Assembly (NCBI GenBank): GCA_019118725.1
Contig: DWYO01000320.1
Span: 1 to 13,323, forward strand
Length of the DNA: 13,323 nt
Source: Candidatus Parabacteroides intestinavium
GTDB taxonomy: Bacteria > Bacteroidota > Bacteroidia > Bacteroidales > Tannerellaceae
Reading direction: 5' to 3'
Part shown: one piece after another, positions 1-6,884 of the stretch
Layout: every line of letters starts with the position of its first letter
Position numbering within the stretch: position 1 is the first letter of the stretch
Position numbers and translations under genes: made by a program
Notes under the pieces: generated by a model
The model's database searches: none
What the model was told of the DNA's origin: nothing
The model's input: the letters and a program-made list of their open reading frames with translations, nothing else

Positions 1-548
1 AATAGAAGAGGGGTCAGTCTGGTCTATTCCGGTAGGAGTAGCCCAATCTCCCAAATACCAATTGCGATAGGTCTGCTCTGGCCATTTCTTCAATAACCCA
101 TTTGGTGAATGTCTTTCCACATATTCCAGCCATCGTTTCATATAAGGATAATAACGTTCCAATAATCGGCTATCCCCATAATTCACATACGTTTGCCAGG
201 AAGCCGTTATAATAAATCCACACCAATAAGGGCCTCCGCCAGCGGAAAACGGATTGGGGGCTGTGTGAGGCAAATCCCCATCTTCCCGCATGCAATCACT
301 CCAAGCCTGCATCCAATTCATATATGTTGGAGCTAAATTGAACAACGTTTGTCCGGTTAATGTAGATGCATTTCCGTCTCCGCCATATCCTAATCGTTCA
401 ACGTGCGGACAATCTACCATATCCCCACCGATCATCAGACATTCTAATGTATGATGGATCATATCGTGAATAACATTCAAATCTTCGTCTGAACAAGCGA
501 ATGAAGACTTTCCGGTTTTCTTTTTTACATACGCTTTTCCTCCTATTT
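1..548 (-). pseudogene. GH78-type alpha-L-rhamnosidase catalytic domain, 5'-truncated, runs off left edge
   Basis: The minus-strand translation matches the (alpha/alpha)6-barrel catalytic domain of GH78-like alpha-L-rhamnosidases. It opens with FACSDEDLN, then CPHVERLGYGGDG (minus 411-373), AGGGPYW and YLGDWATP, in the order usual for the family. Such enzymes remove terminal L-rhamnose from plant or microbial glycans in the periplasm. The usual several hundred N-terminal residues (beta-sandwich domains and signal peptide) are absent. The frame is open only from 564, just behind a stop inside the end of fecR, and the first in-frame ATG is at 462, already inside the domain. A purine-rich AGGAGG lies behind the fecR stop, but the ATG that follows it (in another frame) runs straight into TAA. 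I infer a fragment left by a deletion or insertion. The C-terminus lies outside the window. Domain call is firm; pseudogene status is fairly likely. Confidence 0.72.
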
Positions 549-1532
549 TTAATTGATGATTACATTATTTCCTTTAATCGTATATTCCAGACCAGCTAAT
601 TGGTGCAAAATATCCAGTACCTCTTCCAGGCTTTCACTGGGTGAGAACTTCACATTATAAGATGCTCCTGCATATTTTTTTGCATTATAATGAACCGAAA
701 CATCATACTTTTTTTCAATTTCAGAAACCAACTCGTTGAACGTTGCGTTTTCAAAAATCAAATATCCTTTGCGGGCCATCCGGTAATAAGACAGATCTAC
801 ATTTCGGAGGGTATATGCTTTATTGTTATGCGAATAGAGCAATTGCTCGCTCGGTTTTAAGATAACCGAACGTTGTTCGCCTTGTTTCAGACTAACCAAG
901 ACACTACCCTCTTCCAAGGTAGCTGCGGTAAACGAATCGTTGGGATAAGATTCTACCGTAAAGGTCGTTCCTAAAGCTTGGACATCCATGCAAGCCGTTT
1001 TGACGATAAATGGCTGCTCCTTATTTTTTTGCACATGAAAAGCAGCTTCACCGGTCAAATAAATGGTTCGGGTATCGGTATTTTTAAAGTTCTCCGGATA
1101 AATCAACAAGGAGCCGGCTTTTACCCACACATCTGAACCATCCGGTAGAGTAATTTGCTGATTTTCACCGAAAGGAACAAAAAACTCAACCATATCGGCT
1201 TGTCGGACCGGTGTGAAGTGTAAGGTTGCCCAATAAGTTCCTCCTACAGATAGTAACATCAAGCCGATTATAGCCGCATATTTTGTCCATACGGAAAGGA
1301 ACAGGTGATGCGGATGACTGGTAACTTTCTGTTTCAACCGGTTCCAGTCCTGTTCTGTCTCATCTGTTATATGGCCTTTCGATTGTTTCCAAAGTTGTTC
1401 GACCAATCTGTTTTTTTCCTCTTGCCCTTGCTCCGCAAAAAGCCATCTCCCGAATAAAACTTTACCTCGCCGGGAAAAGTTCTTTCCGATATATAATTGA
1501 AAAATCCGTTTTATAGGTTCGTTTGTATTCAT
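549..1532 (-). CDS. FecR-family anti-sigma factor (FecR + DUF4974)
   Basis: This 327-residue protein resembles inner-membrane FecR regulators, which hold an ECF sigma factor and release it when a TonB-dependent transducer is engaged. Residues 1-75 form the cytoplasmic anti-sigma region, with a single membrane helix at about 86-105 (AAIIGLMLLSVGG). The periplasmic FecR domain follows at about 115-215, containing ITLPDGSDVWVKAGS and YLTGEAAFHV. A C-terminal DUF4974/STN-like segment covers 255-325. The start at 1532 (MNTNEPIKRIF) is preferred: a frame-open extension to 1613 adds a hydrophobic stretch atypical of the family. No sigma factor gene lies upstream, where a divergent gene sits instead. 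No SusC-like receptor follows downstream, where a truncated rhamnosidase is found. The protein itself looks intact, so it is an orphan FecR within this window; its cognate sigma factor may be encoded elsewhere. Confidence 0.9.
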   Translation of the reverse strand: MNTNEPIKRIFQLYIGKNFSRRGKVLFGRWLFAEQGQEEKNRLVEQLWKQSKGHITDETEQDWNRLKQKVTSHPHHLFLSVWTKYAAIIGLMLLSVGGTYWATLHFTPVRQADMVEFFVPFGENQQITLPDGSDVWVKAGSLLIYPENFKNTDTRTIYLTGEAAFHVQKNKEQPFIVKTACMDVQALGTTFTVESYPNDSFTAATLEEGSVLVSLKQGEQRSVILKPSEQLLYSHNNKAYTLRNVDLSYYRMARKGYLIFENATFNELVSEIEKKYDVSVHYNAKKYAGASYNVKFSPSESLEEVLDILHQLAGLEYTIKGNNVIIN

Positions 1533-1736
1533 TTGTCTCTTGCTTTTATGTATAAGTAGGTTGAGGAATGAAATACGCACAAGTAAAAACTCAATTTTTT
1601 CAATAATTAACAATTAAATCGAAAATTCGTGAAGGATAAGCCATTTTTCGTATGAAGGTAACACAAATTAATTACATTATCCTTGTGATGTACTTGCATC
1701 GCAATTGCTACATTTATTTTTTTGAGCCCAATTTAG

Positions 1737-1766
1737 TTTGATTATTGTTGAAATGTATTATCTTTG
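1737..1766 (+). promoter_or_regulatory. Bacteroidota-type promoter for the lamin-tail gene
   Basis: TTTG at 1737-1740 is followed after 18 bases by TATCTTTG at 1759-1766. This matches the known Bacteroidota vegetative promoter pattern (TTTG near -33, TAnnTTTG near -7). The predicted transcript start, about 1773, leaves a leader of roughly 58 bases before the ATG at 1831. Confidence 0.72.
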
Positions 1767-1776
1767 CCACCATTAA

Positions 1777-1801
1777 CATGCGCTTCGTTCTGAAAAGCAT
1801 G
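1777..1801 (+). promoter_or_regulatory. Leader hairpin upstream of lamin-tail gene
   Basis: CATGC (1777-1781) can pair with GCATG (1797-1801). After a two-base mismatch, a further three pairs (TTC with GAA) close a five-base loop. It lies just after the predicted transcript start. It could stabilise or attenuate the message, or be chance; no known riboswitch is recognised. Confidence 0.3.
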
Positions 1802-1830
1802 CAAATATAAATAATGTAAAAACAAAACTG

Positions 1831-4668
1831 ATGGCTATGAAACGATTTTTGCTATTCTTATTAATTAATCTTCCGATTTTGGGACACACACAATCTTGGT
1901 CAGGCGATTTGGACAAATTTGAATCGTCAGGAGAGTATTGGATGCTGGATGGAGAGAAGATGACGGAAACGTTGTCATTGGAACAAGCCTATACCTTACC
2001 GGCAGGAACAGAGAATTGGGAATGGGAGTTCGGCCTTTATTTCAAGACAAAACCGACAAATTCCAATTGCATAACAGTCTATCCCGTGAAAGGTGCCGAT
2101 ATTTATTTTCAGGCCGGTAAAAACGGGTATAACGACTTATTTCAGTTTTCGGTAAATGGGAAAGAAGAGACTTTTACCTTTTCGTTTACAGAGTATGAAT
2201 ACAAGGAGACGGAAATGTCGGTGCGCATTTCCCTGACGGATGGCGATCAGTGGCATATTGCCTTAGTCTTGCAGGACCGATTGAATGGCAGGAGTGAGCG
2301 GCAAAGCGGACAAATAGAGGGAAAGGTGGATTTACCGGAATCGGCACACTTTCGTTATGAGGTAAAACACACCAAAAGTAACCCTAAATCTTTAGGTGTT
2401 TCCCAAAAAATCATTATGACAGAAGGCCAGCCTTCTGAACCAGGAGAAAAACCGGAAGAACCGGACAGCAGTTTGATTACCTGCCTGTATATTGAGCCTT
2501 TAAGTGAGGATGAAGTTCTTTACAAATTTACGGATGAGGTAGATAAATCTTATGCCGCATTCTCTATATCCGGAAAGGGGTTTGATGGAAAAACGGAGGC
2601 TGTTAAAGAAATATATGACGATAACGATTATTCTGTGATAAAAGTACGTTTCCCCAATGCCATGACGCTCGATGAAGAATATACTTTTTATTGGGAGAAG
2701 GTTAAAGACCCAAAAGGATTACCGGTAAAAGATGGCTCTCTGCATGGGATTTTCTCGTTTAAAGATGAAGAGGAAAATCCGGATCCGGAAGAGCCGGATC
2801 GCCCTGCCGACTCGTTTTCTTCGGGCGATATCCGAATTAATGAGGTGATGGCGAATCCCATAGGATTTGAGCCGGAAATTGAGTATGTCGAACTTTATAA
2901 TACATTGGACAAAGACATTACTCTGGATGGTTGGATATTTGATTATGGGGACGGATACCGGCAATGCGCTTTAGACGGGATTGTAATTTCCGCTTGTGGA
3001 TATCTGGTCTTGTATCATGCCCAATATGATTGGGAACTTCCGGAAAATATGGCTTGTCCGATAGATAAATTCCCATCTTTAGCCAATGGTGGAAAAACAA
3101 TTGCCTTATTTTATGGGGCAGAGATGATAGACAGGTATGAATACCCTGAAGCGGAAGAAGGTATATCTAGGGAATATGGTGCAGAGGGCTGGCATCTCTG
3201 TTCGGACGACAGAGGAGGAACGCCGGGGCTGCTTAATTCTGACGGAATGACGGATGAAGTCCCGGACGATGAGGAACCGGAACAACCCGAAGAAGAAGAG
3301 CCGGATAAACCGGTAAGCCCGACTGAATCCTATTCTTATCGGGATATCCGGATTACAGAAATTATGGCTGATCCGAAAGGATTTGAACCGGAAACAGAAT
3401 ATATAGAATTGTATAATACATTGGATAAATCGGTGCCTTTATCCGGCTGGACGTTGGTGTACGATAAGAAGCGGGTGATTGCTTTGGAGTCCATATCCAT
3501 TCCTCCACTTTCTTATGTCGTTTTGTATGATAAGGATAAAGAGGCTTTGTCTGAATCCAATGCTTATCCGGTAGATAACTTGTATCCGTTGGCCAACAGC
3601 GGAGATAAGTTGGTAACTCTTTTAGATGCGCGCGGAAAGGAAATTGATGAATACAATTATCCGAAAGCTAAGGCCGGTAAGTCTTGGGAATATAGTGCGG
3701 AAGGATGGCATCTTTCTTCGGCTGAGCGTGGAGGCACCCCCGGTGAAGTGAATTCAGAAAGGGGGATAGACAATGAAGAAGAGGAGGGGCCGGATGAACC
3801 GGAAGATGACGAACCGGAAAAACCGGATTATCCGGATCCGGAAGCCGGTGAAATTATTCTGAATGAATTACTCCCGGAACCCTTTGCAGGGGGAAGCGAG
3901 TATATCGAGTTGCTGAATCGCTCTGAACGCGAATTATCTTTACAAAATGTGTGTATCTCGACACGTAAAAAAGATGGTTCATTGAATACCCGTTATCCTT
4001 TATCGGATTATGAAGGACCGTTGCTGCCGGGGGATTATCTTTTGGTTTCCAAGTCTATAGCGGATGTAGAAGCGTTTTATACATTGCCGGCAAATGTAAA
4101 TTGTCTGGAATGCAAATTGCCTGCGTTATCCAACACCGGGGCATCGGTGGTGCTATACCGGGCTTCGGATGAAGAAATAATAGATGAGGTAACTTACTCT
4201 CCCCAATGGCATGACGAATCGGTCAAGAACCGGAAAGGCATTTCCTTGGAACGTATTGATCCGGATGGAGATTCCCAGGATGCGGACAATTGGGCATCGG
4301 CAGCTTCTTCCTATGGATCAGGAACACCGGGTGGTCAAAATTCTCAACGGGAAAATGATTCTGAAGAAAATGTGACGGGGAATGAACAGATTTCTATTCC
4401 GGTCTATCAGCCATCTGGAAACTATTTGATTACCTATCGGTTGGACGAGTCCGGTTATTCGGCCCGCGGTTGGATTTTCGACATAAGCGGAAGACGGGTA
4501 GCGACTTTGGTTGATAACGAATCTTTAGGAACCAACGGGGTGTTGGAATGGGATGGAGCAGGAAAGGATGGAAGCCGCCTTTCACCGGGAATATATATTA
4601 TGTATCTGGAACTTTGGAATACTTCCGGCTCGGTTTACCGGAAGAAATCCGCATTTCTTGTCCATTGA
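1831..4668 (+). CDS. Secreted protein with three lamin tail domains and C-terminal FlgD-like Ig domain
   Basis: This 945-residue exported protein has an N-terminal signal peptide (MKRFLLFLLINLPILGHT, cleavage near residue 20). A beta-rich N-terminal domain (about 22-195) and an Ig-like segment (about 214-310) follow. Three lamin tail domains lie at about 332-470, 503-642 and 673-838, each starting with an INEVMANP / ITEIMADP / LNELLPEP-type motif, then EY(V/I)EL, and ending in GGTPG or GTPGG. The C-terminal 90 residues resemble a FlgD Ig domain (FDISGRRVATL, EWDGAGKDGS, LSPGIYI). Linkers rich in Glu, Asp and Pro separate the domains. Lamin tail domains in bacterial exoproteins are thought to mediate binding or surface association; no catalytic motif is visible. 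The C-terminus resembles type IX sorting domains in fold, but I see no convincing sorting signal. The start could be 1831 or the ATG two codons later. It has its own promoter. Its cellular role is unknown. Confidence 0.88.
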   Translation: MAMKRFLLFLLINLPILGHTQSWSGDLDKFESSGEYWMLDGEKMTETLSLEQAYTLPAGTENWEWEFGLYFKTKPTNSNCITVYPVKGADIYFQAGKNGYNDLFQFSVNGKEETFTFSFTEYEYKETEMSVRISLTDGDQWHIALVLQDRLNGRSERQSGQIEGKVDLPESAHFRYEVKHTKSNPKSLGVSQKIIMTEGQPSEPGEKPEEPDSSLITCLYIEPLSEDEVLYKFTDEVDKSYAAFSISGKGFDGKTEAVKEIYDDNDYSVIKVRFPNAMTLDEEYTFYWEKVKDPKGLPVKDGSLHGIFSFKDEEENPDPEEPDRPADSFSSGDIRINEVMANPIGFEPEIEYVELYNTLDKDITLDGWIFDYGDGYRQCALDGIVISACGYLVLYHAQYDWELPENMACPIDKFPSLANGGKTIALFYGAEMIDRYEYPEAEEGISREYGAEGWHLCSDDRGGTPGLLNSDGMTDEVPDDEEPEQPEEEEPDKPVSPTESYSYRDIRITEIMADPKGFEPETEYIELYNTLDKSVPLSGWTLVYDKKRVIALESISIPPLSYVVLYDKDKEALSESNAYPVDNLYPLANSGDKLVTLLDARGKEIDEYNYPKAKAGKSWEYSAEGWHLSSAERGGTPGEVNSERGIDNEEEEGPDEPEDDEPEKPDYPDPEAGEIILNELLPEPFAGGSEYIELLNRSERELSLQNVCISTRKKDGSLNTRYPLSDYEGPLLPGDYLLVSKSIADVEAFYTLPANVNCLECKLPALSNTGASVVLYRASDEEIIDEVTYSPQWHDESVKNRKGISLERIDPDGDSQDADNWASAASSYGSGTPGGQNSQRENDSEENVTGNEQISIPVYQPSGNYLITYRLDESGYSARGWIFDISGRRVATLVDNESLGTNGVLEWDGAGKDGSRLSPGIYIMYLELWNTSGSVYRKKSAFLVH
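2824..3756 (+). repeat. Internal tandem duplication: lamin tail domains 1 and 2
   Basis: The first two lamin tail domains are still recognisably related as DNA. For example TATAATACATTGGA occurs in both, within GFEPEIEYVELYNTLDK and GFEPETEYIELYNTLDK. The third domain (about 3847-4344) is much more diverged, so domains 1 and 2 arose by a more recent duplication. Confidence 0.75.
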
Positions 4669-4712
4669 TTTTCAAGCAAACTACAAGGCAAAGAAAAAAG
4701 ATATATGCATAG

Positions 4713-4870
4713 GGGCTGTGTCAAAATGAATGTTTTGATGCAACCCATTAAAGTGTGTAAGAATTAGCAAAATGCAAGGCGTTGAGGATGAGGGCGACAG
4801 GAGTTTACTGGAGTAAATGACTTAGCCCGAATTCCGAAAATAACGCAGCAGTTTGCAATTATGACACACC
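4713..4870. repeat. Nested palindromic element in convergent gap (MITE- or REP-like candidate)
   Basis: The gap between convergent genes contains layered inverted repeats. A 14-base imperfect hairpin (4713-4726 with 4733-4746) contains the exact arms TCAAAA/TTTTGA. GCAAAATGCAAGGCGTT (4767-4783) is imperfectly inverted at 4840-4856. TTTACT/AGTAAA forms a tight palindrome at 4804-4817, nearly at the centre of those arms. TGTGTCA near the left end (4717-4723) is inverted exactly as TGACACA near the right end (4862-4868). This architecture resembles a small non-autonomous mobile element or dispersed intergenic repeat. The left hairpin could also help terminate transcription of the lamin-tail gene. 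No ORF or transposase remnant is seen, and copy number cannot be judged from this window. Confidence 0.55.
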
Positions 4871-4890
4871 GTCATTTTTCTCTTTATCTG

Positions 4891-5484
4891 TCAGTGATTA
4901 TGTTTGATGAGATTCATAAACTCCTCGCGTGTTTTAGCCTGTTGAAAAAAACCGGTGAAATCAGATGTTGTTGTTAAGGAATTCTGCTTTTCCACGCCAC
5001 GCATTTGCATACACATGTGCTGCGCTTCGATAACAACCATTACGCCAAGTGGGTTCAAGGTTTGCTGGATACAATCCTTGATCTGCATGGTCAAGCGTTC
5101 CTGAATCTGCAACCGACGGGCAAAAATATCTACGACACGCGGGATTTTGCTCAATCCGGTAATATATTTTCTTGGGATATAAGCTACATGAGCTTTTCCG
5201 AAAAAGGGGAGCATGTGATGTTCACACAGAGAAAAGAAATCGATATCCTTGACAATCACCATCTGTTTATAGTCCTCCTCTTCAAACATGGCGGAACGTA
5301 AGACGGCCGCCGGATCTTCCCGATACCCTTTTGTCAGATACTGCATCGCTTTGGCAACCCGCATAGGTGTTTTCAACAACCCTTCACGCGTAATGTCTTC
5401 ACCTAATAAACCTAATATAGCCTCATAATGGGTTGCCAGGGCATCTCTGTTTTGCATCAATTGCTCTTCGTCTAATCTCTCCAT
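4891..5484 (-). CDS. folE: GTP cyclohydrolase I (type IA)
   Basis: This enzyme converts GTP to 7,8-dihydroneopterin triphosphate, the first step of tetrahydrofolate (and queuosine-type) pteridine synthesis in the cytoplasm. The 197-residue length is normal for the family. Zinc ligands are expected at Cys87 and His90 in SLCEHHMLPF and Cys158 in HMCMQMRGV, with His89 and His156 in the catalytic positions. GLLKTPMRVAKA (35-46) and YITGLSKIPRVVDIFARR (107-124) are further family signatures. The start at 5484 lies only three bases behind the stop of the SPOR-domain gene, so translational coupling in one operon is likely. Nothing in the sequence suggests loss of function. Confidence 0.97.
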   Translation of the reverse strand: MERLDEEQLMQNRDALATHYEAILGLLGEDITREGLLKTPMRVAKAMQYLTKGYREDPAAVLRSAMFEEEDYKQMVIVKDIDFFSLCEHHMLPFFGKAHVAYIPRKYITGLSKIPRVVDIFARRLQIQERLTMQIKDCIQQTLNPLGVMVVIEAQHMCMQMRGVEKQNSLTTTSDFTGFFQQAKTREEFMNLIKHNH

Positions 5485-5487
5485 CTT

Positions 5488-5991
5488 CTAATTCAAAGGG
5501 ATTTTTACTTCTTCTTTTACGATGTACATTTCTTTGGCATAAGCGGGGAATGCTTCCATAAGCTGGCGCATAAGTTGATATGCCTCCTCGTGTGACCGGA
5601 AATCTCCTACCCGCAATTTCCAGAAAGGTGCGTTGTACGTAACGTATGTGGGTATATCCGGGAATAACTCTTTAATCTCCTCTTCTTTCTTGAACGCTTC
5701 GTCTTTGGATTTTCGTTGATTGTTTCCGGAAAAGACCTGAGCACGATATCCCGGAATCTTAAGGAATGTATTCTCCCCCTCCTGCTCCACATTCTCCCCG
5801 TACTTGTGGGCACCGACCATCGCGCGAATATCTTCCGATTGATGGATATGCACCGTACCTTTTCCTGCTTCCGACCGGGCAAGCCTGTCGAAAATAGTAA
5901 CTACATGTACCGTTGTGTCTGCCTGCATTTGAGCTTTGGCGCAAACGGACGATAGGCAAACAATACCACAGACAACAAGGATTCTTTTCAT
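5488..5991 (-). CDS. Exported SPOR-domain protein
   Basis: This small 167-residue protein has a signal peptide (MKRILVVCGIVCLSSVCAKA, cleavage near 20/21) and a C-terminal SPOR-like domain at about 80-160 (YRAQVFSG, then FWKLRVGDF and a helix EEAYQLMRQLMEAF). SPOR domains bind denuded septal peptidoglycan, so a periplasmic cell-wall-associated role is expected; no enzymatic motif is present. The start at 5991 is chosen because it places the signal peptide at the N-terminus. The frame stays open to 6075, but that extension looks like untranslated sequence. It sits between tpiA and folE, 3 bases before folE, and is probably co-transcribed with both, although no direct functional link is obvious. 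Confidence 0.88.
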   Translation of the reverse strand: MKRILVVCGIVCLSSVCAKAQMQADTTVHVVTIFDRLARSEAGKGTVHIHQSEDIRAMVGAHKYGENVEQEGENTFLKIPGYRAQVFSGNNQRKSKDEAFKKEEEIKELFPDIPTYVTYNAPFWKLRVGDFRSHEEAYQLMRQLMEAFPAYAKEMYIVKEEVKIPLN

Positions 5992-6019
5992 AGGGAATAA
6001 AATAAGCATTATGCATGAA

Positions 6020-6072
6020 GAATGGAGAATAAAGAGATGATTCCCACGGATTTCATTCTTAATTCCCCATTC
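6020..6072 (-). promoter_or_regulatory. Intra-operon inverted repeat between tpiA and SPOR gene
   Basis: GAATGGAGAAT at 6020-6030 is repeated in inverted form as ATTCCCCATTC at 6062-6072. In the minus-strand transcript the single difference becomes a G-U pair, giving an 11-pair stem with a loop of about 31 bases. It might be an RNA processing or stability element, or a partial attenuator. There is no clear U-run, so it is not called a terminator. Confidence 0.4.
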
Positions 6073-6082
6073 CACATTTTAT

Positions 6083-6844
6083 TTATTTGTCGAACGCTTC
6101 GATAATAGGCATGAACTTTTCTACAGACAGAGACGCGCCACCAATTAATCCGCCATCGACATCCGGTTTAGCGAACAATTCCTTCGCATTACCACCGTTG
6201 CAGCTTCCACCATACAGGATAGTACAATTATCTGCGATTTCCTGACCATATTTAGCCGCTAACGTAGCACGGATGTGTGCATGGATTTCTTCTGCTTGAT
6301 CAGCTGTAGCGGTCTTACCTGTACCGATAGCCCAAACCGGTTCGTAAGCCAGGATGATCTTGCTGAAATCCTCTGCGGAAAGGTTGAACAAAGAGCCCTC
6401 AATCTGAGCATCTACAACTTCGAAATGTTTGCCGGCTTCACGTTCAGCCAATACTTCACCGATACAGAAAATCGGAGTTAATCCGTTAGCCAAAGCCAAT
6501 TCAACCTTAGTCTTCAGGATCTCCGGTGTTTCGTGATAATAAGCACGACGTTCAGAGTGGCCTAAGATAACATATTTGGCACCCGTAGAAGCCACCATAG
6601 CGGCAGAAACTTCACCGGTGAAAGCACCTTTTTCTTTATCTGCACAGTTTTCAGCGGCAACACCAATCTTGTTTGTATCGATAGCAGCCGCTACGCTTGC
6701 CAGGTGGGTAAACGGAGTACCGATAATAACATCGCAATTTGTTGTTTTGTTCTTCAATGCCTCGTTCAAGCCCTTAGCTAAATCCAAACCTTCTGCAAGC
6801 GTGGTGTTCATTTTCCAGTTTCCTGCAACAATGTTTTTTCTCAT
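6083..6844 (-). CDS. tpiA: Triosephosphate isomerase
   Basis: This glycolytic and gluconeogenic enzyme interconverts dihydroxyacetone phosphate and glyceraldehyde 3-phosphate as a cytoplasmic dimer. The 253-residue protein is of full family length. All active-site elements are visible: Asn9 and Lys11 in GNWKMN, the electrophile His96 in ILGHSERR, the catalytic base Glu168 in AYEPVWAIGTGKTAT (which also contains flexible loop 6), and the phosphate-binding YGGSCN and GGLIGGASL segments near the C-terminus. The start at 6844 gives the standard MRKNIVAGNWKMN opening. It lies 40 bases behind the DoxX-thioredoxin gene and 91 bases before the SPOR gene, consistent with a shared transcript. Confidence 0.98.
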   Translation of the reverse strand: MRKNIVAGNWKMNTTLAEGLDLAKGLNEALKNKTTNCDVIIGTPFTHLASVAAAIDTNKIGVAAENCADKEKGAFTGEVSAAMVASTGAKYVILGHSERRAYYHETPEILKTKVELALANGLTPIFCIGEVLAEREAGKHFEVVDAQIEGSLFNLSAEDFSKIILAYEPVWAIGTGKTATADQAEEIHAHIRATLAAKYGQEIADNCTILYGGSCNGGNAKELFAKPDVDGGLIGGASLSVEKFMPIIEAFDK

Positions 6845-6884
6845 AATTCTATACGTTTTTAATTAACAGTTTATATAATTCCAA

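Larger units (their letters stand above)
1533..1830. other. Divergent intergenic region between fecR-like gene and lamin-tail gene
   Basis: About 300 AT-rich bases separate two divergently read genes. The rightward side holds a consensus-like Bacteroidota promoter and a leader hairpin, listed separately. On the leftward side I found no convincing TTTG/TAnnTTTG pair at a sensible distance from the fecR-like start. No small ORF with a plausible product was seen. Confidence 0.5.

Noticed and set aside
1802..1809. A minus-strand TATATTTG that could be a -7 box for the fecR-like gene.
   Set aside because: The nearest upstream TTTG is only about 13 bases away, and the resulting leader would run about 260 bases through the opposing promoter.
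4669..4890. The convergent gap considered as a plain bidirectional terminator.
   Set aside because: Hairpins are present, but T-runs behind them are poor and the nested symmetry over about 150 bases is more than a terminator needs; kept as a repeat candidate instead.
5005..5301. A 98-codon open frame on the plus strand across folE.
   Set aside because: It is an antisense shadow of a strongly conserved enzyme gene.
5992..6075. An N-terminal extension of the SPOR-domain protein to 6075.
   Set aside because: The start at 5991 puts a textbook signal peptide at the N-terminus; the extension would bury it and overlaps the inverted repeat.
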